Below are positions 15,097 through 22,999 of a DNA stretch of 25,129 nt, piece after piece. Each line of letters opens with the position of its first letter. Position 1 is the first letter of the stretch. The stretch is from Cryomorphaceae bacterium (lineage in GTDB: Bacteria; Bacteroidota; Bacteroidia; Flavobacteriales; Schleiferiaceae): positions 1 to 25,129 of the forward strand of contig JAIUMB010000008.1 of NCBI GenBank assembly GCA_022565745.1. Reading direction: 5' to 3'. Position numbers and translations under genes: made by a program. The notes below the pieces were generated by a model. The model saw nothing but the letters and a program-made list of their open reading frames with translations. It had not been told where the DNA came from and searched no databases.

Positions 15097-17346
15097 TTAG
15101 ATGCCATTGGCATTTGATGTAGACGATTCAAGTTGCTTCAAATGATCCATTACAACAAAAACTTGAGCAAAAGAACAGGCATCGCCTAAGATGGCTTTGA
15201 CGTCTTTTGCACCAGCATCTTCAGGCAACCCATCTAAGGCTTTTGAAATTTGTTGATACAATTCCTCATTCACCAATGTTTCCATGGGTAAGTCGCCCTG
15301 ACCAATGAGTCGACGGAAGTGACCTTCGATGGTACTGGCGGCCAACTCGCGCTTATTGGCAATGGCCTCAATAGACATACCTTCTAAAGCCATGGTCAAT
15401 GTTTCTTTATAAGTGGCGCCGACCTCTTTTTTCTGCTTTTTCTTTTTTTGTTTTTTTTCTGCTTTTTGTAATGCTTCAGGCTTATCATATTTATCAGCCG
15501 AGGTATCCTGACGGATGCTAAGTGCATTATCCAAGGCTTGTCCACTCATCATGGCCTCTAACATTCCAGAGGTGCGCTTTAAATCATTACCCATTTGCTG
15601 TACAACAACCAATATCTGGTTCATTTCTTCAAGCACGCGTTTCGTGGCTTTTTCAACCGATAATTGCTCTAACTCTTTTACTAGAGACACATACAAACTG
15701 TTTTTCTGTAATTTTAAAAAATATGCACAACCATCCATGCAGCGTTTCATCACTGTGGGATTAGGCAAACTCGTCATGGGCCAGTTTTGATTGAGGTAAG
15801 ACATTAGTTTTTTATGTACCCCATCCCATTCTATCATTACTTGATTGGCTTTATCCGCCCAAGCGAGCAATACGTCTTTATCTTTTAACTTCATAGCGGG
15901 AATATCCCGATAAAATGGGGTAAATACCACCCGAAAGTTTTGAATATCGGTGGCCTCTACCACCAGACTTCGGGCATACTCGTTCTTCTTCAGTTCGAGT
16001 TGTTTGTCTAGCTCTACGTCGGACTTAAAAGCATTGAGATAATCTGTGACGTCTTCATCGACCATAACACTTTCCGGTGTAATGCGCGAACGCAACACCA
16101 AACCTTCCAGCGAAGTAAGTCGGCTTAATGCCACGTATACTTGTCCGGGCGCAAAAGACGCCCCCGCATCTATAATCGCGTGATCAAAGGTCAACCCCTG
16201 ACTTTTATGGATGGTAATGGCCCAAGCCAATCGCAGAGGGTACTGCAAAAACGACCCCATGACGTTTTCCTTAACCTTGTTTTCATCATCTACTTCGAAT
16301 TTAACGTTGTCCCATTGAACGGGTTCGACCAATACGTCGTCTGAACCATCGGTAAAAGTGACGTGAATTCCGTCCTCAACAATGGCCTCAACAACACCTA
16401 TTTTTCCGTTGTAATAGCGGCGGTCTTCTCCGATGTCGTTACGGACAAACATAACCTGTGCCCCTACTTTTAGAGACAGCTGGGCATCTGCAGGATAGCT
16501 GTGTTCAGGAAAATCACCTTTAACTACAGCCGCCAAATCAACAGCATCACCTTTTAACTCGGACAGTCGCTTGGCATTGATGGCATTCGCTTGATGATTA
16601 TGGGAGCACAAAGTAATGTACTGCGCCTCTTTTTCGGGCGAGAAATTGGGATTATATCTGGATTCCAACAAGGCCATATCGTCTTTGTTGACCTGCTTAT
16701 TGCGGAGCCTGTTAAGCAACCCGACAAACTGTTCATCGCTTTGTCGATATACAGTTTTGAGTTCCACGTTCACGCAATCCACCTCTTTCATTACCTGTGC
16801 ATCAAAGAAGTAAGGCGAACGGTAATATTGTTTTAGAATGTTCCATTCATTTTGTTTGACAACTGGGGAAAGCTGTCGGAGGTCGCCAATAAAAAGGACC
16901 TGCACGCCGCCAAAGGGTCGTTGGATTCGTCGGATAGATCGCAGTGTTCGGTCGATGGCGTCCATCATATCGGCGCGCACCATCGAGACTTCATCTATGA
17001 TAAGTAACTCAAGACGTTGTAACAATCGGCGTTTGGCTTTGCTGATGCGCACATTACGCATCAAGGTTCGTCGATTTCGCCAATCAATGTGTTCGGGCAT
17101 TCCCTCTGGCACATTATCTATGGGTAGATACGGACCAAAAGGCAGCTGAAACAAAGAATGAAGCGTCACGCCACCGGCATTCATGGCAGCTACACCAGTG
17201 GGAGCGGCAACCACTTGTTGCTTAGATATAGTAGGCACCACCGTTTTTAAAAAGGTGGTTTTACCGGTACCGGCTTTCCCGGTTAAAAACACCGACACCC
17301 CCGTAAAACGAAGGTAATTTTCTGCCAATTGGTGTGCTGGGGTCAT
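15097..17346 (-). CDS. Pif1-like AAA+ helicase with C-terminal HTH domain
   Basis: The 749-residue protein has an N-terminal SF1B helicase core. Walker A GKAGTGKT is at 23-30, motif Ia-type APTGVAAMNAGG at 48-59, and Walker B LLIIDEVSM at 114-122. GDLRQLSPV (motif III) is at 154-162, and the late motifs ITIHKSQGLT (377-386) and YVALSR (404-409) follow. The order and sequence are those of Pif1/RecD-like 5'-3' helicases. After a long middle region, a lysine-rich linker (KKQKKKKQKK) leads into about 90 residues starting ATYKETLTMALEGMS. These include IANKRELAASTIEGHFRRLI, the HTH_40-type module found at RecQ C-termini. It likely unwinds DNA or G-quadruplexes in replication or repair. A TATATTTG box precedes the ATG by about 25 bases. 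Confidence 0.88.
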   Translation of the reverse strand: MTPAHQLAENYLRFTGVSVFLTGKAGTGKTTFLKTVVPTISKQQVVAAPTGVAAMNAGGVTLHSLFQLPFGPYLPIDNVPEGMPEHIDWRNRRTLMRNVRISKAKRRLLQRLELLIIDEVSMVRADMMDAIDRTLRSIRRIQRPFGGVQVLFIGDLRQLSPVVKQNEWNILKQYYRSPYFFDAQVMKEVDCVNVELKTVYRQSDEQFVGLLNRLRNKQVNKDDMALLESRYNPNFSPEKEAQYITLCSHNHQANAINAKRLSELKGDAVDLAAVVKGDFPEHSYPADAQLSLKVGAQVMFVRNDIGEDRRYYNGKIGVVEAIVEDGIHVTFTDGSDDVLVEPVQWDNVKFEVDDENKVKENVMGSFLQYPLRLAWAITIHKSQGLTFDHAIIDAGASFAPGQVYVALSRLTSLEGLVLRSRITPESVMVDEDVTDYLNAFKSDVELDKQLELKKNEYARSLVVEATDIQNFRVVFTPFYRDIPAMKLKDKDVLLAWADKANQVMIEWDGVHKKLMSYLNQNWPMTSLPNPTVMKRCMDGCAYFLKLQKNSLYVSLVKELEQLSVEKATKRVLEEMNQILVVVQQMGNDLKRTSGMLEAMMSGQALDNALSIRQDTSADKYDKPEALQKAEKKQKKKKQKKEVGATYKETLTMALEGMSIEAIANKRELAASTIEGHFRRLIGQGDLPMETLVNEELYQQISKALDGLPEDAGAKDVKAILGDACSFAQVFVVMDHLKQLESSTSNANGI

Positions 17347-17370
17347 AACTACAATATGATTTAAGTGTCA

Positions 17371-17378
17371 CAAATATA
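17371..17378 (-). promoter_or_regulatory. -7 promoter box (TATATTTG) of the Pif1-like gene
   Basis: On the minus strand TATATTTG is a full TAnnTTTG match, with a leader of about 20 bases to the ATG at 17346. The -33 region is weak. Confidence 0.6.
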
Positions 17379-17416
17379 CCATGCAATATGGGGATGATGG
17401 TTGTTGAACGAATAAA

Positions 17417-17462
17417 TGGGTTATGGAAAGGGCAGGTGTATGTCCTGCCCTACCATAACCCA
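17417..17462 (-). terminator. Strong hairpin after ssb
   Basis: TGGGTTATGG (17417-17426) pairs with CCATAACCCA (17453-17462), and inside it GGGCAGG (17430-17436) pairs with CCTGCCC (17444-17450) over a 7-base loop. On the minus strand it follows the ssb stop by six bases and leads into TTTATTC, a weak T tract. It probably ends the ssb transcript and separates it from the Pif1-like gene. Confidence 0.6.
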
Positions 17463-17468
17463 TCCCAT

Positions 17469-17810
17469 TTAAACAGCTTTCTTGCGAAGCAGCATAAAGT
17501 CATTGACCTCAACTTCGATCAGGTTGACATCTTCACCGTCTTTGTTTTTAAAGGAGTTGGTGACCAATCGACCTTCCACGGCAATCTCTGTCCCGGTATC
17601 GGTCAAGTTGGTGATGTTTTCCGCCAACTTTCCCCAAGCCTTTAATCGGTGCCAGTGGGTCTCTTTTACTTTTTCACCATCACCATTATAGCGGTAGTCG
17701 TTGGTGGCAATTCTAAAAGTGGCCAACTTGTTTCCACTTTCAAACTCGCGAATTTCTGGCTTGGCTCCTAAGTTGCCAATGAGTGTTACTTTGTTGCGAA
17801 TACTTCTCAT
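17469..17810 (-). CDS. Single-stranded DNA-binding protein (short form)
   Basis: The 113-residue protein is a single OB fold of the SSB family: NKVTLIGNLGAKPEIREF at 6-23, LATFRIATND at 29-38, THWHRLKAWGKLAENI at 51-66 and IAVEGRLVTNSF at 76-87. It binds single-stranded DNA in replication, repair or recombination. It stops right after the fold (FMLLRKKAV) and lacks both the flexible linker and the acidic DDDIPF-type tip that recruits partner proteins. It is therefore probably an accessory SSB rather than the main replication SSB, which would be encoded elsewhere. A TACATTTG promoter box lies about 55 bases upstream and a hairpin terminator lies downstream, so it looks monocistronic. The Pif1-like helicase gene is next on the same strand. 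Confidence 0.92.
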   Translation of the reverse strand: MRSIRNKVTLIGNLGAKPEIREFESGNKLATFRIATNDYRYNGDGEKVKETHWHRLKAWGKLAENITNLTDTGTEIAVEGRLVTNSFKNKDGEDVNLIEVEVNDFMLLRKKAV

Positions 17811-17864
17811 AATACAAAAAATTAAAAATTAAACAATATGTCAGATGTTTCACTCTAACCAATG

Positions 17865-17872
17865 CAAATGTA
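17865..17872 (-). promoter_or_regulatory. -7 promoter box (TACATTTG) of ssb
   Basis: On the minus strand TACATTTG matches TAnnTTTG. The predicted start near 17861 leaves a leader of about 50 bases before the ssb ATG at 17810. The -33 region is not clear. Confidence 0.5.
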
Positions 17873-17926
17873 TTTGTATTTATAAGATTTAACCGGTTGC
17901 TAAGCATTTACAAACGACAAAAAATA

Positions 17927-17958
17927 TTTGTAAGTAATTGTTTACATATATATATTTG
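17927..17958 (+). promoter_or_regulatory. Consensus promoter of the zinc-ribbon gene
   Basis: TTTG (17927-17930), exactly 20 bases, then TATATTTG (17951-17958): both elements match the Bacteroidota consensus. The predicted start near 17962 leaves about 10 bases before the ATG at 17972, so the leader is very short. Confidence 0.75.
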
Positions 17959-17971
17959 CACAAAAAAAGAT

Positions 17972-18325
17972 ATGGAAAATAAAAAAACATGCCGACACTG
18001 TGAGGCGCCCATAAGAGGGCGGTCCGATAAGAAGTTTTGCGACGATTATTGCAGAAACAGCTACAACAATGAGCGACTAAGAGCGCGCACGAACACCATG
18101 CGAAACATCGAATACGCATTACGACGTAACCGCAAAATCTTAGAACGCATATGGGAAAACACCAAAGGAAAAAGTCATCGGGATGTATTGTTGAGCAATG
18201 GGTTCAACTTTATGTACATGACACATATGAATGAAGACCATCCATGTATTTACGACTTCAGTTATACCTTAAAGAAAAATGGAGAGGTTGAAGTGTATCG
18301 GGTAAAGGCTAATCCTTTTCACTGA
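17972..18325 (+). CDS. Small zinc-ribbon protein of unknown function
   Basis: Starting at the ATG at 17972, the 117-residue product carries four cysteines at 7, 10, 23 and 27 (C-x2-C-x12-C-x3-C; CRHC and FCDDYCRNSYNN). This is a typical zinc-ribbon or treble-clef arrangement. A basic helical stretch follows (RLRARTNTMRNIEYALRRNR), then a mixed C-terminal part ending VYRVKANPFH. The family looks conserved in Bacteroidota but I cannot give it a function; nucleic-acid binding is a guess from the zinc site and the arginines. The frame stays open back to 17897, but the consensus promoter at 17927-17958 lies inside that extension, which decides the start. Its 3' end overlaps the rhomboid gene by 17 bases in convergent orientation. 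Confidence 0.75.
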   Translation: MENKKTCRHCEAPIRGRSDKKFCDDYCRNSYNNERLRARTNTMRNIEYALRRNRKILERIWENTKGKSHRDVLLSNGFNFMYMTHMNEDHPCIYDFSYTLKKNGEVEVYRVKANPFH

Positions 18326-19223
18326 ATTTAAAGAGGAACTCCTTCTCTTCTTTAGAAAGACTGTCGTATCCTGAGCGACCAATTTTGTCGAGAATATCGT
18401 CCATGCGTTGTTGGTCTGACATGCGCTGCGCCGTGCTTCGCGTTTGACGGCCATAGGCAGTTTTGGTGGCGGGTTGTTTTTGCTTGTGAACGGTTTTCAT
18501 TTTTGGACGCTTGCGACCTTTTACCCAGTCTTCAAGTTTATCCACCAACTCCATAATACCCTCTGACCAATCATTGCCTTTTAATAACGCTTGAATGTAC
18601 ATGTAACCAAAAATGGCTCCACCAAGGTGAGCAATATGTCCGCCGGGATTGCTTTGCAAACCTCTAAGTGCTAACAAATCCATCAGCACGGCTATGACAG
18701 CAATGATCCACAAGCGCACACGTAATACGAAGAAGAGCTGCACAGGAAAATTTGGACGATAAGCTGCAATGGCCACCACGATAGCCATAACACTGGCCGA
18801 AGCCCCTCGGGCATTGCTGATGGCAACTACATCGGAAAAGGCTGGCGCTATATTAAAAATCAACACATAGAGAAAACCACCAACCAATCCTCCCCACAGA
18901 TAAAGCCCCAACAACCTTCGTCCACCCAAGAACTCTCTAAACAACATACCGGCGAAATACAACCAGAGCATATTAAAGAGGATATGCATAAATCCTTGGT
19001 GTAAAAACATATAACTAACGAAAGTCCACGGACGCGTCAGTAATTTTAATCCATCGGTAGGAAGAGCGGTAAAATCAATAAAGAAATTGGTTAACCCCAC
19101 ACCGGTCAACGCACTGAAAATATCCAATACAATAACCAAAAGAAACACCCCCACATTAATGAGGATCAGTCGCGTTAACACGTCACTTTGGCGAAAGAGA
19201 TCGATTGGATTATTGGCTGTCAT
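18309..19223 (-). CDS. Rhomboid family intramembrane serine protease (GASA variant)
   Basis: The 304-residue protein has six or more membrane segments and the rhomboid signatures: HQGFMHILFNMLWLYF (75-90, the H-x3-N segment), the catalytic Ser142 in RGASASVM, and the catalytic His199 in GGHIAHLGGAIFGY. The residue after the serine is Ala143 where most active rhomboids have Gly (GxSG). It may be active or altered. A hydrophilic tail from about residue 225 holds basic Lys/Arg-rich sequence and a C-terminal helix MDDILDKIGRSGYDSLSKEE, seen in Bacteroidota rhomboids. It is the last gene of the smr-mutL operon, six bases after the other rhomboid. Cleavage of membrane-anchored substrates is the expected role; substrate unknown. 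Confidence 0.88.
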   Translation of the reverse strand: MTANNPIDLFRQSDVLTRLILINVGVFLLVIVLDIFSALTGVGLTNFFIDFTALPTDGLKLLTRPWTFVSYMFLHQGFMHILFNMLWLYFAGMLFREFLGGRRLLGLYLWGGLVGGFLYVLIFNIAPAFSDVVAISNARGASASVMAIVVAIAAYRPNFPVQLFFVLRVRLWIIAVIAVLMDLLALRGLQSNPGGHIAHLGGAIFGYMYIQALLKGNDWSEGIMELVDKLEDWVKGRKRPKMKTVHKQKQPATKTAYGRQTRSTAQRMSDQQRMDDILDKIGRSGYDSLSKEEKEFLFKFSEKD

Positions 19224-19229
19224 GTCTGT

Positions 19230-19991
19230 TTAAACGTAAAAACGTGGGTCGTTGTTTTTCCAATACTTAATTAAAATAAAACCAAACAACATACCACCGA
19301 GGTGGGCAAGGTGAGCAATATTGCTGGAAGGATCATTGGCCAAACCATTGATCAACTCTAATGCTCCGATGGCGCCAACAAAATACTTGGCCTTTATGGG
19401 AAACAAAAAGTAAAGATATATACGTTGGTTGGGAAATGTCATTCCAAAGGCCAATAAAATTCCAAAGACAGCACCCGAGGCACCAACTGTTGGCATTCCA
19501 TAAATGGCTGCCAACTGGCGAAGCTTTTCCAAACCGTGTTCGCCACCAATACCGGATGAAGTTGCGTAACCGGTTTTCATCATTTGAGCGATATCGCCTT
19601 TGCTATAGCCCATTTGCAACAATTCATTTAAAATGGACTGTGCTTCCAAATACTGTACGCCCAAATGTAGAAATGCGGCGCCAAAACCGGTGATGAGGTA
19701 GTAAACTAAAAACCGCTTCCCACCCCAAATATTTTCCAGTGCGGTACCAAACATCCACAGGGCAAACATATTCAAGAAAATATGTCCAAAATTACCGTGC
19801 ATGAACATGTGGGTCACCAACTGGTAGGGACTAAAATTATTACTGCCCGGCACATACACGCCCAGCAATCGAATGAGGTTGACGCCAAATGTGCTATCAA
19901 AGACAATGGTGGCCAAGAAAAATAAACCGTTGATAATCAATAAATTTTTGATCACCTCTGGCAACATACTAAAACGGGTCGACTGCAGCAT
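19230..19991 (-). CDS. Rhomboid family intramembrane serine protease
   Basis: The 253-residue protein has the canonical rhomboid active site: HGNFGHIFLNMFALWMFG (65-82), Ser172 in the full GASG motif (VGASGAVFG) and His230 in NIAHLAHLGG. Compared with short bacterial rhomboids it has an extra hydrophilic loop of about 50 residues before the GASG segment (SILNELLQMGYSKGDIAQMM, about 119-138). The ATG at 19991 shares one base with the mutL stop (TAATG), indicating translational coupling. The second rhomboid follows after six bases. Both are likely inner-membrane proteases cleaving transmembrane helices; substrates unknown. Confidence 0.93.
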   Translation of the reverse strand: MLQSTRFSMLPEVIKNLLIINGLFFLATIVFDSTFGVNLIRLLGVYVPGSNNFSPYQLVTHMFMHGNFGHIFLNMFALWMFGTALENIWGGKRFLVYYLITGFGAAFLHLGVQYLEAQSILNELLQMGYSKGDIAQMMKTGYATSSGIGGEHGLEKLRQLAAIYGMPTVGASGAVFGILLAFGMTFPNQRIYLYFLFPIKAKYFVGAIGALELINGLANDPSSNIAHLAHLGGMLFGFILIKYWKNNDPRFYV

Positions 19992-21817
19992 TAATGAAAT
20001 ATTTTTTCTAATTCGTCAATTCTCAAATTGTGCATAATGGGTTTGCCGTGCAAAGATAACTGTGGTTCTTCGCAGCGCAACAAATCTCTTACCAAGCTTT
20101 GCAAATCGGCTTTTGACAAACCGGCAACACTTCGCAGTGCCCCATTTTTAGCAAGGTTTTTAATCAGTGAGCGCTGAAACCTTAATTCGTCAATGTGATC
20201 ACTTTCACTTATGTCTCGCAGCAACTCTTCTACGATATTTGGAATGGAAGATTCACTTATATGTACCGGCAAACCAAAAAACTGCACATGATTATCTTCG
20301 TCGATGTCAACATCAAAACCAACCGACACCAGCACCGGAAGCCAAGGCTCCAATTGTTGTCGCTCGGCCAAGCTCAGATGCACCGATTGCGGAAAGAGAA
20401 GTTGCTGTGAAGGCGCTGTTGATGCGTGCATCGTTTTCATCAGCGATTCATAGAGTATTCGTTCGTGGGCGCGTCGCGGGTGAATGAGCTGAATGCCATC
20501 TGACTGTAACTGCACGATGAATTTGTTAGCCAAGACATATGTGCCTTCTGATGACTCTTCCTGTTCTTCTTGCCACAAATTGGCTTGTTTAGCCTCAGGC
20601 ACCTGCTCGTCGGGAATCATGAGCGATTCCCACCCGTCAATGCCTTTATCGCGTTCTCTTCCCGTAAAGGAAGCCGCCATAGAGGGGGAACCGCTTGCCG
20701 GTCGCGCGTTTGAAAAGGGGTTATAGTCTTTATTGACTTTGATGGTAGGTTGTTGCGGAATTACTTCTTTGGGCATACTAGGAAGCGTAAAGGCTTGCCC
20801 CAGTTCAAAGTCTAATGAAGGGGCTACATTGTGTTTGCCCAAACTGTGTTTCACCGCCGACGCCAACACGGAAAAAATCATGTTTTCGTCGTTGAACTGG
20901 ATTTCTGTTTTCGTGGGGTGAATATTCACATCAATCGTTGCAGGATTTACGTCAATAAAAATAAAATACGGTGGATAGGTGCCGGAAGGCAATAAATCTT
21001 CGTAGGCACGCATCACTGCATAGTGCATTTTTTGATAGCGAATAAAGCGGTTATTGACAAAAAAGAACTGCTCTCCCCTGCGCTTTTTGGCCGCGTCGGG
21101 CTTTCCGGTAAAACCAGTAAATCGAACATGCTCAGTGGTTTCATCAACCGGGACCAGCTTATCGTCTATTTTCTTTCCAAAAATGCCTATGATGCGTTGC
21201 TTTAAACTTCCCGGATGAAGGTGAAACAACATGGTATTGTTGTGGTAAAACCGAAATGCCACGTCGGTATGCGCCAAGGCCACCCGCTGAAATTCGTCGG
21301 TAATATGGTTAAGCTCTACGCTGTCTGACTTTAGAAACTGTCGTCTGGCAGGGATATTATAAAACAGGTTTTTCACCTCAATGGACGTCCCTACCGGATG
21401 CGCCTCTTGTCCAAAGTCTACCACCTTACCGCCTTCGATATGCAAACTGTGGGCAGCTGCTTCTTCGTTCTTCCGCGTAAGACAACGCACGTGAGCAACG
21501 GCCGCAATAGACGCTAATGCTTCTCCGCGAAAGCCCTTGGTGGTTAGTTGAAATAAATCGGCCGCATCCCTGATTTTTGACGTCGCATGACGCTCAAAGG
21601 CCATACGCACATCAGTTTGAGACATCCCTACCCCGTTGTCGATGACCTGTATATGTGTTTTACCGGCATCTTTGACAATCAGCTGTATATCTTTTGCCCC
21701 TGCATCTACGGCGTTCTCCAGCAACTCTTTCACTACCGAAGCCGGTCGCTGCACCACTTCACCGGCGGCGATTTGATTGGCCACATGATCCGGCAACTGA
21801 CGAATGACATCCATCAT
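19991..21817 (-). CDS. mutL: DNA mismatch repair protein MutL, endonuclease motif degenerate
   Basis: MutL links MutS mismatch recognition to strand removal. The 608-residue protein has the GHKL ATPase domain: ELLENAVDAGA (31-41), DNGVGM (60-65) and TKGFRGEALASI (93-104). The dimerisation domain follows with VNIHPTKTEIQF (297-308), then a variable linker to about 425 and the C-terminal domain. Many MutL proteins in bacteria lacking MutH carry an endonuclease site DQHA-x2-E-x4-E. Here the equivalent stretch is HPRRAHERILYE (446-457): the D and H ligands are replaced by H and R, while both glutamates remain. The late CPHGRP-type motif reads SLHGKP (588-593). Start is ATG ATG; 21817 is used. It sits in an operon behind the Smr-domain and tail-anchored genes and overlaps the rhomboid start by one base. 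Confidence 0.96.
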   Translation of the reverse strand: MMDVIRQLPDHVANQIAAGEVVQRPASVVKELLENAVDAGAKDIQLIVKDAGKTHIQVIDNGVGMSQTDVRMAFERHATSKIRDAADLFQLTTKGFRGEALASIAAVAHVRCLTRKNEEAAAHSLHIEGGKVVDFGQEAHPVGTSIEVKNLFYNIPARRQFLKSDSVELNHITDEFQRVALAHTDVAFRFYHNNTMLFHLHPGSLKQRIIGIFGKKIDDKLVPVDETTEHVRFTGFTGKPDAAKKRRGEQFFFVNNRFIRYQKMHYAVMRAYEDLLPSGTYPPYFIFIDVNPATIDVNIHPTKTEIQFNDENMIFSVLASAVKHSLGKHNVAPSLDFELGQAFTLPSMPKEVIPQQPTIKVNKDYNPFSNARPASGSPSMAASFTGRERDKGIDGWESLMIPDEQVPEAKQANLWQEEQEESSEGTYVLANKFIVQLQSDGIQLIHPRRAHERILYESLMKTMHASTAPSQQLLFPQSVHLSLAERQQLEPWLPVLVSVGFDVDIDEDNHVQFFGLPVHISESSIPNIVEELLRDISESDHIDELRFQRSLIKNLAKNGALRSVAGLSKADLQSLVRDLLRCEEPQLSLHGKPIMHNLRIDELEKIFH

Positions 21818-21826
21818 TTAACTATT

Positions 21827-22096
21827 TTAAAACAACAACCACCAGCTCACCATGGCCAGTAGAATGATGATTAGTACTAACATTAAATTTGAGTTTCCCT
21901 TGCTTCGCTGTGTCGTCCGCAATCGGCTCCACTTCTTTTGCAATTCAACACGCACTTCTTCATTGTGAAGTGCTCTGCCGGCTAATTGTTTGGCACGCTC
22001 TTCTCTTCGCTCCTTATCTTCATCATAATAGAGCGGCTTGTAGTCAAAACCCTTGGGCGGTTTTGTCTTAAACATTCCAAAACGCTTCAGCGACAT
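21827..22096 (-). CDS. Small tail-anchored membrane protein
   Basis: The 89-residue protein has a basic and charged N-terminal part (FDYKPLYYDEDKERREERAK at 17-36) and a single C-terminal hydrophobic span at 71-89 (LMLVLIIILLAMVSWWLLF), so it should sit in the inner membrane with most of it in the cytoplasm. From memory, short proteins with an NYxPxYY-like motif next to mutL are common in Flavobacteriia and are sometimes misnamed riboflavin synthase subunit beta. This one fits that pattern, but no enzymatic feature supports the name. It is 10 bases after the Smr gene and 9 before mutL, clearly within the operon. Function unknown. Confidence 0.8.
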   Translation of the reverse strand: MSLKRFGMFKTKPPKGFDYKPLYYDEDKERREERAKQLAGRALHNEEVRVELQKKWSRLRTTQRSKGNSNLMLVLIIILLAMVSWWLLF

Positions 22097-22106
22097 AACT
22101 CAGTTT

Positions 22107-22631
22107 TTACCAAAGTTCTACTTCCGTTGCCCCGTGCCCGTATTTTTGATACGAGGCATCGAAATACTGTAAACGATCGTACCCATCAAGAAGTTTCATA
22201 AGCGCTTTACGCAAAACGCCTTGACCAATACCGTGAATCAATACCACGCGTCTGATGTTTTTCTTTCGTGCATTGTCAATCGCTTGACGGGCGTGAAACA
22301 GCTGCACATCGAGTATTTTTTCCTTGGATATCAATCGCTCGTTTTCCACCAAATTGTGTATATGCAAATCAACCTCCATCGTGCTGAGCTTAGGGGTAAA
22401 AGTCTCTGATCGACTTACCCGAATAACCTCTTGATCTTTTGGTCGAATGGTTTGACGCTCTAAGTGTTGTGACAAAACATCGTCTTCCACCACAATCAAC
22501 TCTTCTGAAGGATACCATTCCTCAAAACCATCACTGCGCAAAACGTTAACCCGATTACCGTCAACAGCCAAAACTTCGGCTTCTCCCACATCATTTAAAA
22601 AGCGAACTCTTTGCCCCTTCGCGAATTGCAT
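22107..22631 (-). CDS. Smr-domain protein
   Basis: The 174-residue protein combines an N-terminal region like the MutS2-associated small beta domain (KGQRVRFLNDVGEAEVLAVD at 5-24, DGFEEWYPSEELI at 34-46) with a C-terminal Smr domain. The Smr motifs are VDLHIHNL (87-94, the LDLHG-type start), HGIGQGVLRKAL (133-144, HGxGxGxLR) and HGATEVEL (166-173). Smr domains are nucleases or RNA/DNA-binding modules, as in MutS2. This stand-alone form lacks the MutS-type ATPase. It is the first gene of the operon with the tail-anchored protein, mutL and both rhomboids, behind a TACATTTG box, which points to a nucleic-acid role. Substrate unknown. Confidence 0.88.
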   Translation of the reverse strand: MQFAKGQRVRFLNDVGEAEVLAVDGNRVNVLRSDGFEEWYPSEELIVVEDDVLSQHLERQTIRPKDQEVIRVSRSETFTPKLSTMEVDLHIHNLVENERLISKEKILDVQLFHARQAIDNARKKNIRRVVLIHGIGQGVLRKALMKLLDGYDRLQYFDASYQKYGHGATEVELW

Positions 22632-22649
22632 ATATCAAGGTTTAAACGA

Positions 22650-22657
22650 CAAATGTA
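22650..22657 (-). promoter_or_regulatory. -7 promoter box (TACATTTG) of the smr-mutL-rhomboid operon
   Basis: On the minus strand TACATTTG matches TAnnTTTG, 18 bases before the ATG at 22631. A second full match, TAAATTTG, lies at 22688-22681. Neither has a well-placed -33 element; the TTTG at 22684 is 23 bases from the first box. Confidence 0.5.
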
Positions 22658-22688
22658 CGCAGAATTTTGTCGCCATTTTTCAAATTTA

Positions 22689-22999
22689 CAAGTAAGTCTG
22701 ACAGTTGCTTGCGCCAGATTGTCACCCGACAACAACACGCTAAAAACCAAGCAAAAAGAACACCGAAAGTTAACGATATAAACTTTTTTTATACACAATG
22801 CGTATCCTGCATGAATCTTGGACATACATATTCAAGCTATGGCTGAATCATCGCATCGACACAACATATTTTCTCTAACAACCAATAGACACACTTTCTC
22901 TTTTAAGTGTGCACTCAAAAGGTATCTAGCAATTCGCATATGCCTGATGGTTCAAGATGCATGGATCAACTTTTCACTAATTCAAATTAAACAATTTCA
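22689..22999. other. Divergent intergenic region before proC
   Basis: This stretch between the smr operon promoter and proC has no convincing gene and no full TAnnTTTG match on the plus strand. AT-rich runs lie at 22780-22795 and just before the ATG. A 61-codon frame at 22818-23003 is not supported. Confidence 0.5.
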
